46,556 bases of DNA from an uncultured Caryophanales bacterium. Lineage in GTDB: Bacteria > Bacillota_I > Bacilli_A > RF39 > UBA660. The notes below the pieces were generated by a model, which did not search any database, was not told the origin of the DNA, and was given only the letters and a program-made list of their open reading frames with translations. The position numbers were made by a program, and so were the translations under genes. Location: positions 1-46,556 of the forward strand of contig CAMUXV010000005.1 of the NCBI GenBank assembly GCA_947164795.1, read 5' to 3'. Shown here piece after piece: positions 24,228-33,060 of this stretch (the stretch's first letter is position 1; each line of letters opens with the position of its first letter).

Positions 24228-24256
24228 TTGACTTTATAATGGTAATTATATATAAT
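24228..24256 (+). promoter_or_regulatory. priA promoter
   Basis: TTGACT (24228-24233), 17-base spacer, TATAAT (24251-24256). Confidence 0.8.
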
Positions 24257-24288
24257 ATGTATTAAATGAAGGTAATGGAAGTGTTAAT

Positions 24289-26469
24289 ATGTATGTAGAT
24301 GTACTTTGTGAAATTGGCGCTAAAGCAGTTGATAATATTTTTGAGTATAGAGTTCCTAAAGATATAGAGGGTAATATTAAAATAGGTATTAGAGTTAGTA
24401 TTCCTTTTGGCAAGATGATTTTAGAAGGATTTGTTATTAATATTAAGAATAGTTCTAATTATGATAAAGATAAGATTAAAGATATAACTTCTGTTATTGA
24501 TAAAGAGCCTGTTCTTAATAAAGAAATGTTAGAACTTGGTAAATATATGAGTGATAATTTATTATGTTCTAAGGTAAGTGCATATCAGGTAATGCTTCCT
24601 AAAGCATTAAAGGCTAAAGCTGGTACAGATATTAAGATTAAATATAATAGGTATTTAAGAAGAATCAAAAGTATAGAGGAAATTGATGATTATATTAAAA
24701 ATTGTAAATATGAAGGTCAAATTAATTTACTATGTAAATTAAAAGAAGGAGACATATTAATTAGTAAGATGTCTAGTACGATTAATACGATTATTAAACA
24801 TGGTCTTGGAGTAGTAGTAGAGGTAGAAGAAAAAAGATATAATTATACGGGACTTTCTAACTATAAAAAAGTAACTTTATCTAGGGAACAAGAAGATGTT
24901 AAGAATAAGATAGTATCTTCTTTTGGTAAAAGTGAAACTTTTCTTTTATATGGAGTAACTGGTAGTGGTAAGACGGAAGTGTATATGAGTGTAATAGAAG
25001 AAGCTCTAAAAGAGGGTAAAGAAGCTATTATGTTAGTACCAGAAATTAGTTTAACTCCTCAGATAGTAGGTAAATTTATATCTAGATTTGGGGATATTAT
25101 ATCGGTATTTCATTCTAAATTATCTGATAATGAGAGATATGATGAATATCGAAAAATAACAGAGGGAAAATCTAAGATAATAATAGGTACTAGAAGTGCT
25201 ATTTTTGTACCCTTTAATAATCTCGGAGTTATTATTATTGATGAAGAGCATACTTCTTCTTATAAGCAAGAAAGTCATCCTAGATATAATGCGAAAGATA
25301 TTGCTATTTGGAGGAGTAATTATCATAAATGTCCAGTAGTTATGGGTAGTGCTACTCCTAGTTTAGAATCTTTTGCAAGGGCAGGTAATAAAGTATATAC
25401 ACTTCTTACATTAAGTAAGAGACCGGGAAGTAGTACTTTACCTAGTGTTCAGATAGTAGATATGAAAGAAGAAGTTAAGAAGAATAATTTTATTTTATCT
25501 AGTATATTGAAAGATAAGATAAAAGAGAAATTAGATAGACATGAACAAGTAATATTATTATTGAATAGAAGAGGTTATTCTAGTATTATTACTTGTAAGG
25601 ATTGTGGGCATACTGAGAAATGCTCTAAGTGTGATATATCATATACTTATCATAAAACGAGTAATAATTTAAAATGCCATTACTGTGGAACTTCTAAGCC
25701 TTTAATTAATAAATGTTCTAAATGCGGTAGTACTAATATTAAGGATTATGGTATTGGTACTGAAAAATTAGAAGAAGAACTTCATAAATTATATGAGGCT
25801 AGAGTAGTTAGAATGGATATTGATACGACAAGTAAGAAGGGGGAACATGAAAGGATAATTGATGCTTTTGGTGGTGGTGAATATGATATATTAATTGGTA
25901 CTCAAATGATTGCTAAAGGTCTTGATTTTCCTAGGGTTACTTTGGTAGGGGTAGTATCTGCAGATGCAACTCTTAGTACTCCTGATTTTAGAGCTAGTGA
26001 GAATACTTTTCAACTACTTAGTCAAGTATCAGGAAGAGCCGGTAGAAGTGAATCTAAAGGAGAAGTTATTATTCAGACCTATAATCCGGATCATTATAGT
26101 ATAATTCTTTCTAAGAATCATGATTATTTATCATTCTATAGGGAAGAAATGAAAATGAGAAAACTTCTTAAATATTCACCATATTATTATCTTGTTGTAG
26201 TAGGTATATCTTCAAAAGATTATGATTTGGTATTTAAAGAATCTAATAAGATAGCGAGTTTCTTGAATAAAAATTTAAATGGAGAAAGTATTGTATTAGG
26301 GCCATCTATGGCTAGTATGTTTAGAGTTAATAATATCTTTCATTATCAAATAATAATAAAATATCGAAAAGATGATAATTTGATTAAATGTCTTAAATTT
26401 ATTGATGATATGTATAAAAAGAATAATAAAATAGAAGTAGAGCTTGATTTTAATCCGATTAAGATGTAA
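24289..26469 (+). CDS. priA: Primosomal replication restart helicase PriA
   Basis: This 726-residue superfamily 2 helicase reloads the replisome at stalled forks. The N-terminal 3'-DNA-binding domain (YVDVLCEIGAKAVDNIFEY) is followed by Walker A GVTGSGKTEVY (about 223-233), the DEEH box (about 318), GSATPSLES, and the cysteine-rich zinc insert (CKDCG, CSKCD, CHYCG, CSKCG; about 434-484). Next come GTQMIAKGLDFPRVTLV and QVSGRAGR. All eight zinc cysteines are present. The length is typical (B. subtilis about 805; this one is on the short side). Single gene with a near-consensus promoter. Confidence 0.95.
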   Translation: MYVDVLCEIGAKAVDNIFEYRVPKDIEGNIKIGIRVSIPFGKMILEGFVINIKNSSNYDKDKIKDITSVIDKEPVLNKEMLELGKYMSDNLLCSKVSAYQVMLPKALKAKAGTDIKIKYNRYLRRIKSIEEIDDYIKNCKYEGQINLLCKLKEGDILISKMSSTINTIIKHGLGVVVEVEEKRYNYTGLSNYKKVTLSREQEDVKNKIVSSFGKSETFLLYGVTGSGKTEVYMSVIEEALKEGKEAIMLVPEISLTPQIVGKFISRFGDIISVFHSKLSDNERYDEYRKITEGKSKIIIGTRSAIFVPFNNLGVIIIDEEHTSSYKQESHPRYNAKDIAIWRSNYHKCPVVMGSATPSLESFARAGNKVYTLLTLSKRPGSSTLPSVQIVDMKEEVKKNNFILSSILKDKIKEKLDRHEQVILLLNRRGYSSIITCKDCGHTEKCSKCDISYTYHKTSNNLKCHYCGTSKPLINKCSKCGSTNIKDYGIGTEKLEEELHKLYEARVVRMDIDTTSKKGEHERIIDAFGGGEYDILIGTQMIAKGLDFPRVTLVGVVSADATLSTPDFRASENTFQLLSQVSGRAGRSESKGEVIIQTYNPDHYSIILSKNHDYLSFYREEMKMRKLLKYSPYYYLVVVGISSKDYDLVFKESNKIASFLNKNLNGESIVLGPSMASMFRVNNIFHYQIIIKYRKDDNLIKCLKFIDDMYKKNNKIEVELDFNPIKM

Positions 26470-26474
26470 AACTA

Positions 26475-26503
26475 TTGTTTTATTTCTTTTTTTATTGTAT
26501 AAT
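26475..26503 (+). promoter_or_regulatory. Promoter of the giant prepilin-like gene
   Basis: TTGTTT (26475-26480), 17-base spacer, TATAAT (26498-26503), starting 6 bases after the priA stop. Confidence 0.65.
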
Positions 26504-26530
26504 TTTTTTAGAATAGCGATGGTGATAAAG

Positions 26531-29500
26531 TTGAAAAAATTAAATAGGAAAGGCTTTACTTTAATAGAATTACTTGCAGTAATTGCTGTTACTTCTTTAG
26601 TCTTGGGACTATCTAGTTATGGCATTATTAGTGCATATAATAGATCTAAAGAGAAGACTATAGTTTTAAATGAGTCTAGTATACTAGAGGCTGCGCGAAT
26701 ATCTTCGACTGAGGCTAGTAAATATGAATGGAAAACATTAGGAGATGGCCAGTATTTTTGTACTACTATTCAAAGACTTAAAAATGCTGGTCTATTAAAG
26801 AAGGAAGCTACCAGTAAGGAACATGATGATGCATCTATAATAACAGTTGAAAGAAATGCTTCTACTTTTAACGTTAATAGTATTAATTTTTTAACTGATG
26901 AAGATACTGAATTAATAGATTTATGTAATATTAAGTTTTTTACTATTAATTATAATTATAATGCTGGTGGGGAAAATGGAAAGGTTCCTAATGATCAAAA
27001 ATCGGAAGCATGTTCTAATACTGATTGCTTACCAGTTAAAATAAGTGCATATATTCCAAAAAGAAGTGGGTATGTTTTTAGAGAATGGAATACTAAGAGT
27101 GATGGTACTGGTGATAGTTATATTCCTTCTCAATCATATCAGATTCCAGTTTTTGGTGAAAGTACGTTAACTTTGTATGCCCAATGGGTTAGGGATGAAT
27201 ATCAAATTATTTTCAATGGAAATTCTGATAGTTATACAGGTACAACTGCTACTGTTACATGTATTCGTGGACAGAATTGTACTCTAACTAAAAATGGTTT
27301 TGAAAAGACGGGATATACATTTAGTGGTTGGAATACTAAAAGTGATGGTACAGGAATCAAATATTATGATGAACAACCTGTTAAAGATATTACATCTTCT
27401 AATAAAATTACTTTGTATGCAATGTGGAAATCGGCTCATAAAGTAATAATAAAATTTAATGCTGGAAATGGTGCTAGTATTACTGCTTCAACTTCCGATA
27501 GTAATCATAATTATTCTTGGAAAAAGAATACATCTGGAATAATTTCTAGGTCAAAAGATGGTGGTGCTTATTCCAATAGTTTCTTTAGTATAAAATATGG
27601 GAATTCCAAACATCTACCAAGTTATGACGACGATAATTATATGAAAATAACTAATAGTGGTTATAATGTTTCTTCAAATGTATGGAAATGTACTTCTGGT
27701 GCTTGTAGTGGCAAAACGTATGATTTGGTTCGTACATATAATTCTAGTGATTTTTGTGATGCTTCATCTAGCGATTGTACAATTACACTTACTGTTAACT
27801 GGGAACAGATACTGTCTCCTACTATAACTGCAAGTGATGGAATTCAATCTGACAGGTGGCATAATCAAGACTATTCTTTGATTATTTCTAGTGAAAATAC
27901 TGGTGAAGTTAGTTATCAATATAAGGTTGAAAGTGGTAGTTATAACACTTACAATGGCTCTATTTCTATAAACGAAGAAACAGGTGGAACAACTTATATT
28001 GCTAGAACTAAAATGGGAACTTCATATAGTGGTGAAACTTCATATATTGCTAAATTAGATAAGACACCTCCTACTGTTCCAATAATTGATAATCCAACAA
28101 ATGGTGAATGGACTAATCAAAATTTTGCTCTAACTCTTCATAGTACAGATAATTTATCTGGTATAGCATATTATCAATATAAATATGCTGATACCAATTG
28201 GAAAACTTATAGTAATTCTGCTTCAACTGACTTTACTACAACAGACTTTTCTCTTGAAAGAAATGAACTTGTATATGTTAGGGCATGTGATAATGCTGGT
28301 AATTGTTCAGATAGTAGTTCTACATATATACGTATTGATAAAACTATTCCAACAGTAGATTTTAAACTTCTTAATTCTGAAGGGCAAGAGCAAGATGCAA
28401 AATATTATTCATTAAATGGTACTGTTTCCGATTGGTTTAGCTTTACTCCAGTATTAAAATTTGATGGAAATGATAATTTATCTGGAATGAATAGTGCTGC
28501 ATCTTTCTATTATAATAGTGCTGGTAAGGGAATATTAGATAAGACGGTAATCAATAATGGAGAAACATTATATTGGAATAATGGAATAATTTTAAGAACA
28601 ATTGATTCTGATGGCTATAGATATGTTTATTTGAATACTTGTGATAATGCAGGTAATTGTATAAATAAAGAAGTATATTTTAAAGTTGATAGAATATCTC
28701 CAAATATAGATTTTACAATGTTAGATGATTCTAATGATACTGAAGTTAGTGATATTTATTATCATTTAGATAGTAACGGAACTTCTACATGGTTTAATTT
28801 TACTCCAAAATTTAGATTTATTGCTAGTGATATTTTAAGTGGGGTAAAATATTCTGCTGAATTTTCTTGGAATGATGTTGGATTGTCTAATCTTAGTACC
28901 AATATAATTGGATCATCATCGATTGATGGTGTTAAATATGATGATTTTACTTATAATTTTGATAGAACAATATCTAGTAGTGGCTATAGATACGTTCAGA
29001 TTAGAATATGTGATAAAGTAAATAATTGCGACACTAAGGATGCATATTTTAAATTTGATGATGTTGAACCAACTGTGTCATATAGTTTAGAAGGTGGAAC
29101 ATATAATTCAAACCAGAATTTGACAATTACTGCCCAGGATACTGGCGGAAGTGGATATAGTTATATGAAAGTTGATGTCTATAGGGATGGTACTTTAAAT
29201 TCTTCAAAATCTAATTCTAGAGTTACTAATGGTAGTTATTCACTTAGTTTAGAAGCTGGAGATTGGAATGTGAGTACTACTGTTTATGATAGTGCGGGAA
29301 ATATTAAAAGTATATCTAAAGATTATATTATTTCTCAGCCAGCACCTTCTAATCAAAACTATTATGTAATTTTGAATCCAAATGGTGGAACTGGTGCTTC
29401 TGGTAGAAAAGATTATACTTATCGATTATATTTTTCTAGCCTTAATGTAACTAAACGAGGATGTTCATTAACTGGATGGAAAAATACTCGCTTAAATAAA

Positions 29501-29884
29501 GTATTACATCAATATGTTGATAGCGGTTCAAATGGTGATACCTTAGTAGCTCAATGGAGTTGTACTACTGGACCTACGTATGGAAGTAATCATAAAGCTT
29601 GCTTTGCCGCTGAAGCATTTAGGATTCCTATAGCTGGTGCATCAAATTGTAATGAGGCATGTTCTAATGTAAAGCAAAATGCAATTTCGTTAGGTGGAAC
29701 TGGTAATTATTGTTGGTGTGCATATTGTGATAGTTCCAGTGGATTATCAAATCAAAATGGTAAATGCTGTCTTGATAGTTGTTATTGCAACGGAACTCCA
29801 GGAACTAAATGTGGCGGATTAAAATATAATTCTTCTGGAAAATTATGTATTGGAGTAGGAGGATATTCAAACTGCTGCTATTAA
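26531..29884 (+). CDS. Giant prepilin-headed repeat protein with InlB-type and Ig-like repeats and a Cys-rich end
   Basis: This 1117-residue protein starts at TTG 26531 (SD GGTGAT), giving KKLNRKG|FTLIELLAVI, a perfect class III prepilin signal with Glu5 and the hydrophobic helix. A short pilin-like domain follows (to about 135). Then come InlB B-repeat-like modules ending LYAQWV and LYAMWK (about 140-305) and a more diverged one ending NWEQ. A run of Ig-like repeats with DKTPPTVP, ACDNAGNCSD and TCDNAGNC signatures covers about 450-940. Another InlB-like module ends VAQWS. The last 100 or so residues have 14 cysteines, suggesting a disulfide-locked tip. This is expected to be a surface adhesin assembled or anchored through the prepilin pathway. 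The same leader occurs in the pilins at 43862 and 44408. Architecture is seen; adhesion is inferred. Confidence 0.75.
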   Translation: MKKLNRKGFTLIELLAVIAVTSLVLGLSSYGIISAYNRSKEKTIVLNESSILEAARISSTEASKYEWKTLGDGQYFCTTIQRLKNAGLLKKEATSKEHDDASIITVERNASTFNVNSINFLTDEDTELIDLCNIKFFTINYNYNAGGENGKVPNDQKSEACSNTDCLPVKISAYIPKRSGYVFREWNTKSDGTGDSYIPSQSYQIPVFGESTLTLYAQWVRDEYQIIFNGNSDSYTGTTATVTCIRGQNCTLTKNGFEKTGYTFSGWNTKSDGTGIKYYDEQPVKDITSSNKITLYAMWKSAHKVIIKFNAGNGASITASTSDSNHNYSWKKNTSGIISRSKDGGAYSNSFFSIKYGNSKHLPSYDDDNYMKITNSGYNVSSNVWKCTSGACSGKTYDLVRTYNSSDFCDASSSDCTITLTVNWEQILSPTITASDGIQSDRWHNQDYSLIISSENTGEVSYQYKVESGSYNTYNGSISINEETGGTTYIARTKMGTSYSGETSYIAKLDKTPPTVPIIDNPTNGEWTNQNFALTLHSTDNLSGIAYYQYKYADTNWKTYSNSASTDFTTTDFSLERNELVYVRACDNAGNCSDSSSTYIRIDKTIPTVDFKLLNSEGQEQDAKYYSLNGTVSDWFSFTPVLKFDGNDNLSGMNSAASFYYNSAGKGILDKTVINNGETLYWNNGIILRTIDSDGYRYVYLNTCDNAGNCINKEVYFKVDRISPNIDFTMLDDSNDTEVSDIYYHLDSNGTSTWFNFTPKFRFIASDILSGVKYSAEFSWNDVGLSNLSTNIIGSSSIDGVKYDDFTYNFDRTISSSGYRYVQIRICDKVNNCDTKDAYFKFDDVEPTVSYSLEGGTYNSNQNLTITAQDTGGSGYSYMKVDVYRDGTLNSSKSNSRVTNGSYSLSLEAGDWNVSTTVYDSAGNIKSISKDYIISQPAPSNQNYYVILNPNGGTGASGRKDYTYRLYFSSLNVTKRGCSLTGWKNTRLNKVLHQYVDSGSNGDTLVAQWSCTTGPTYGSNHKACFAAEAFRIPIAGASNCNEACSNVKQNAISLGGTGNYCWCAYCDSSSGLSNQNGKCCLDSCYCNGTPGTKCGGLKYNSSGKLCIGVGGYSNCCY

Positions 29885-29896
29885 AAAGATAATATA

Positions 29897-29930
29897 AAAC
29901 CAATCAAAAAGTATTTGATTGGTTTTTTGT
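29897..29930 (+). terminator. Terminator of the giant prepilin-like gene
   Basis: A perfect 12-bp stem, AAACCAATCAAA (29897-29908) / TTTGATTGGTTT (29914-29925), then TTTT. Confidence 0.9.
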
Positions 29931-30003
29931 TTATGTATAGTAAAAATGAATTGTTCTATTTTCTTTTTTTATAAATATAATGAATTAGAAAAGAGGAATA
30001 TAT

Positions 30004-30483
30004 ATGATTAATAAAAAGAATTTGTGGTTTTTGACATTATTTAGTTTAGTATTAGTGTTATCTATTTATTACGTGACAATGCCAAGTGATGTTTTTAATT
30101 CTTCATCTGTATCTAATGAAGATAATATTGGTATAAAGGAAGTAAGTTTGATATCGAGTATGAAGTTAGATGATGATGCTGTGGTATCTAGTAAAATGGA
30201 TAATTTAAAGAGTAAACTTACAAGTAAGGATATAAGTTCAGAAGAGAAAAATAATCTTTTTGAACAATTGAAATTATTAAATAGAAATTCATCTAAAGAA
30301 GAAACAATAGAAAGTAAATTAAAAGAAGAATGTAATTGTGAAGCGTTTGTTAAAATAGATGGAGATAATGTAAGGGTGATATTGGATTCAGATGATTCTA
30401 GTACTAGTAATGCTAATAAGGTTATGAGGCTTGTACAAAGTCAATTTGATGAGAAAATGTATATTTCTGTGAAATTTAATTAA
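30004..30483 (+). CDS. SpoIIIAH-like membrane protein
   Basis: This 159-residue protein has the SpoIIIAH N-terminus: NKKNLWFLTLFSLVLVLSIY matches the KKQTVWLLTMLSLVVVLSVY start of the B. subtilis protein, with one membrane helix (about 7-24). After a variable linker, the C-terminal domain has the YscJ/FliF-like ring-building pattern, ending ANKVMRLVQSQFDEKMYISVKF. SpoIIIAH spans the mother-cell side of the engulfed forespore and pairs with SpoIIQ in the feeding-tube channel. This version is short (B. subtilis 218), mostly in the linker, and no other spoIIIA genes (AA-AG) precede it. The gerE-like gene follows, supporting a sporulation context. A vestigial or re-used role is possible. Confidence 0.75.
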   Translation: MINKKNLWFLTLFSLVLVLSIYYVTMPSDVFNSSSVSNEDNIGIKEVSLISSMKLDDDAVVSSKMDNLKSKLTSKDISSEEKNNLFEQLKLLNRNSSKEETIESKLKEECNCEAFVKIDGDNVRVILDSDDSSTSNANKVMRLVQSQFDEKMYISVKFN

Positions 30484-30492
30484 TTTAGGATA

Positions 30493-30569
30493 AAGTACCT
30501 CACTTAATTTTAATAATAGAATACAATATTATGAAAACATAATTCGCCCTATAGGGAAGTGAGGTATTT
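30493..30569. promoter_or_regulatory. Long inverted repeat flanking the gerE leader and covering its SD
   Basis: TACCTCACTT (30496-30505) and AAGTGAGGTA (30557-30566) are perfect complements. The pairing extends to 13 bp with one G-T pair (30493-30505 / 30557-30569). The right arm contains the gerE ribosome binding site (AGTGAGG). In a transcript reading through from the spoIIIAH-like gene it could hide the SD; a transcript starting between the arms could not. CCCTATAGGG (30548-30556 region) is a second small palindrome inside. Confidence 0.6.
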
Positions 30570-30776
30570 ATGAATAGTGGTATATTAACTAAAAGAGAAA
30601 AAGAAGTATTTGACCTACTGGTAAATAATAAAACAACTAAAGATATAGCGGATATTCTTGGTATTAGCGAAAAGACAGTAAGAAATCATATTTCTAATAC
30701 TATGCAAAAACTTGGTGTAAAAGGTAGAGCTGCTGCAGTTGTTGAACTTATTAGACTAGGAGAGATTTCTTTATAA
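30570..30776 (+). CDS. gerE: GerE-type LuxR-family regulator
   Basis: This 68-residue protein consists only of a LuxR-type helix-turn-helix domain. It matches B. subtilis GerE (74 residues) almost end to end: LTKREKEVFDLLVNNKTTKD, SEKTVRNHISNTMQKLGVKG, AAVVELIRLGE. GerE is the last mother-cell regulator, acting with sigma-K on coat and germination genes. As in GerE, there is no receiver or ligand domain. It follows the SpoIIIAH-like gene, and its SD is embedded in an inverted repeat. Other stand-alone LuxR domains exist, but the match to GerE in the recognition helix and C-terminal helix is striking. Whether the organism sporulates cannot be decided here. Confidence 0.85.
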   Translation: MNSGILTKREKEVFDLLVNNKTTKDIADILGISEKTVRNHISNTMQKLGVKGRAAAVVELIRLGEISL

Positions 30777-30797
30777 GCACAAATGTGCTTTTTTTTC
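30775..30797 (+). terminator. gerE terminator
   Basis: AAGCAC (30775-30780) / GTGCTT (30785-30790), loop AAAT, then T6. It begins at the gerE stop codon. Confidence 0.85.
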
Positions 30798-30819
30798 TTA
30801 ATTAATATAATTAATAATC

Positions 30820-30848
30820 TTGATTTTTTGTTATTTCTTATTTATAAT
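30820..30848 (+). promoter_or_regulatory. Promoter of the deacetylase-prepilin operon
   Basis: TTGATT (30820-30825), 17-base spacer, TATAAT (30843-30848). Confidence 0.75.
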
Positions 30849-30871
30849 TATTTTGATAGGAGATAATCAAA

Positions 30872-32116
30872 ATGGTTAAAAAGAAAAAGAGGAAATTAAA
30901 TAATAAGGCTTATTTTGTAATAATGGTGTTAGTATTAAGTATTATTGCTTTTTTTATTGGATTTAGTAATAAAGAAAAAGTTGACTATATGCCTAAGCTT
31001 AATAATTTAGATGAGGTGAATAGTTTTAAGGAAAAATATAGTATTAAAGTAAATATTACATATGAATATAATGATGAAGTAGAAAAAGATGGAATTATAT
31101 CTCAAAGTATTAAGGAAGGCGAAGAACTAACTGATAATTTAACATTGGATATAGTGATATCTATGGGTAAATTGGATAAGGAAAAATTAGCAAGTGATAA
31201 TATTAATGAGCTCGGTAAAGTACCAATTATGATGTATCATGGAATAAGGGAAAAAACTTCTAGTAGCACTGGTACTATTGGTGGTAATGTCGATAAGGAT
31301 GGGTATAATAGAACTCCTGATGCATTTAGAAAAGATTTGGAATTTTATTATGAGAATGGTTATCAAATGATAAGACTAGAGGACTATGTTAATGGAAAGA
31401 TCGATGTGGAATATGGCAAAAGTCCTATAATACTTACTTTTGATGATGGTAATGAGGATAATATTAGGGTAACTAGTTTAGATGATAATGGTAATATTAT
31501 TATTGATGATAATAGTGCTGTAGGAATACTTGAAGCGTTTAAAAAAGAGCATTCTGATGCTAAGGTGACTGCTACATTTTTTGTAAATGGTGGTATTTTT
31601 AATCAACAAGAGTATAATGAAAAAATATTGCATTTCCTTATTGACAATGGATATGATATTGGTAATCATACGCAAACACATTTAGATATAAAAAAATCTA
31701 GTGGTGATAGGGTACAAAAGGAAATTGCTTATGTATATGATGAATTAGAAAAGATAATACCAGGTAAATATGTGAATATTGTAGCTCTTCCTTTTGGAAG
31801 TCCATATACCAAGGAACATGAAAATTATAAATATGTTTTAGAGGGAAACTATGAAGGAAAATCATATACTACTAAAGCTGCTTTAAGGGTAGGCTGGGAG
31901 CCCGAGGTATCTCCTTTTGACAAAGACTTTGATATGACTTTCTTAAAAAGATGTAGAGCCTATGATAATAATGGTAAAGAATTTGATATTGAGATGGTAT
32001 TTAAAAATTTGGAAAAAAATAGATATATATCTGATGGTAATATTGATACTATTGTTATTAAAGAGGTAGATAGTGCTAAGTTAACTTCTACGAATAAAAA
32101 AGTAATTACTTATTAA
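30872..32116 (+). CDS. Membrane-anchored polysaccharide deacetylase with PASTA-like domain
   Basis: This 414-residue protein has a basic start, one membrane helix (residues about 13-31) and then a PASTA-like region (NSFKEKYSIKVNITYEYNDE ... GEELTDNLTLDIVISMGK). A NodB-fold deacetylase follows, with VPIMMYHGI, the metal motif ILTFDDGNED, IGNHTQTHLDI and ATFFVNGG. It is expected to remove acetyl groups from peptidoglycan or another surface polysaccharide outside the membrane. The PASTA domain would direct it to peptidoglycan. It heads an operon with two prepilin-type genes (9-base gaps), which links cell-wall modification with surface appendages. A sporulation-type deacetylase is an alternative, given gerE next door. 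Confidence 0.85.
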   Translation: MVKKKKRKLNNKAYFVIMVLVLSIIAFFIGFSNKEKVDYMPKLNNLDEVNSFKEKYSIKVNITYEYNDEVEKDGIISQSIKEGEELTDNLTLDIVISMGKLDKEKLASDNINELGKVPIMMYHGIREKTSSSTGTIGGNVDKDGYNRTPDAFRKDLEFYYENGYQMIRLEDYVNGKIDVEYGKSPIILTFDDGNEDNIRVTSLDDNGNIIIDDNSAVGILEAFKKEHSDAKVTATFFVNGGIFNQQEYNEKILHFLIDNGYDIGNHTQTHLDIKKSSGDRVQKEIAYVYDELEKIIPGKYVNIVALPFGSPYTKEHENYKYVLEGNYEGKSYTTKAALRVGWEPEVSPFDKDFDMTFLKRCRAYDNNGKEFDIEMVFKNLEKNRYISDGNIDTIVIKEVDSAKLTSTNKKVITY

Positions 32117-32125
32117 GGAGGATTT

Positions 32126-32638
32126 ATGAAGATAAATAATAGGGGTTTCGCTATAACAGCGGTTCTATATGGACTTTTAATATTATTTGTAATATTAGTA
32201 AGTTCTTATTTGACAATATTATCTGTCAGAAAAAATAGAGTAGATAATTTGATTGATGATATTGAGAACAAATATAGGGAAGAGTTAAATAGTAATAATG
32301 AAGACCCGGGACAAAATAATGAAGAAGATCCCTCATCAATTGGTACTCTTTATGAAGTTGTATTGACAGGCTTTGGTGTTAACACTTTAAATTCCTCAAT
32401 TTATTATTCTCCTGATGACAGATTATGGTATTCAGATGAAGAAAAAGAAGATGCTATAACTAGAATAACTCCTCCAACATTGAGTCAGTATTCTTTTAGT
32501 GGGTTTTATACAGAAGACAATGGTAGAGGAACACAAATAATAGATAGTACTGGTAAGATTATAAGTAATGCTATTTCTGCTGATACTGTACTATATGCTT
32601 ATTGGGTAAGAAATAATGGTGGAGATGCTTCGGCATAG
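32126..32638 (+). CDS. Prepilin-like protein with InlB-type module
   Basis: This 170-residue protein has the N-terminus MKINNRG|FAITAVLYGLLILFV, a prepilin-type basic leader, Gly cleavage site and hydrophobic helix without the Glu5 (Ala-Val there), so it is a divergent or pseudo-prepilin. After a linker rich in Asn, Glu and Asp (about 55-75), the C-terminal part YEVVLTGFGVNTLNSSIYYS ... SFSGFYTEDNGRGTQIID ... VLYAYWV is an InlB-like repeat, as in the giant protein at 26531. SD AAGGAGG. It lies between the deacetylase and a second pilin and is probably co-expressed with both. Role as minor pilin or adhesin subunit is inferred. Confidence 0.65.
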   Translation: MKINNRGFAITAVLYGLLILFVILVSSYLTILSVRKNRVDNLIDDIENKYREELNSNNEDPGQNNEEDPSSIGTLYEVVLTGFGVNTLNSSIYYSPDDRLWYSDEEKEDAITRITPPTLSQYSFSGFYTEDNGRGTQIIDSTGKIISNAISADTVLYAYWVRNNGGDASA

Positions 32639-32647
32639 GAGGTATAT

Positions 32648-32998
32648 ATGAATAAAAAAGGTTTTACATTAGTGGAAGCTCTTTTAGTTATTGCAATAAT
32701 TGGTATACTTTTATTAACATTAATACCTAGTATAATTTCTATAATAAATAAAAATAAAGAAAAGGCTTGTATTAGTACTAGGGACAATATTATTAATGCT
32801 GCTAAAATGTATGTAGCAGAAAATAAATATGAGGAAATAAATTGTGGAGATAATATTGTTAATATTAGTAAATTAAAAACATTTGGTAATTTATCTGATA
32901 CTATACTAGATGAAAGATTTCCAAGTAGTATTAAAATTACGTATAATTGTAGCACTAAAAAATTCACTTATACGTATGATGTAAGTTGTGAAAGTTAA
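32648..32998 (+). CDS. Type IV prepilin / pseudopilin
   Basis: This 116-residue protein has the textbook leader and helix MNKKG|FTLVEALLVIAIIGILL with Glu5. An N-terminal helix continues (IISIINKNKEKACISTRDNI) into a small beta domain with four Cys (CISTRD, NCGDN, YNCST, VSCES) that could form disulfides. The short, five-residue leader and small size suggest a minor pilin or pseudopilin of a competence/type II-like system. SD AGGAGGTA. It ends the deacetylase operon; no hairpin terminator is visible behind it. Confidence 0.85.
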   Translation: MNKKGFTLVEALLVIAIIGILLLTLIPSIISIINKNKEKACISTRDNIINAAKMYVAENKYEEINCGDNIVNISKLKTFGNLSDTILDERFPSSIKITYNCSTKKFTYTYDVSCES

Positions 32999-33007
32999 GA
33001 AAAACTA

Positions 33008-33036
33008 TTGTATTTTAAAAAATATTATGCTAAAAT
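33008..33036 (+). promoter_or_regulatory. sepF promoter
   Basis: TTGTAT (33008-33013), 17-base spacer, TAAAAT (33031-33036). Confidence 0.6.
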
Positions 33037-33060
33037 TAAAGAAGAATAGGAGAGATATAT

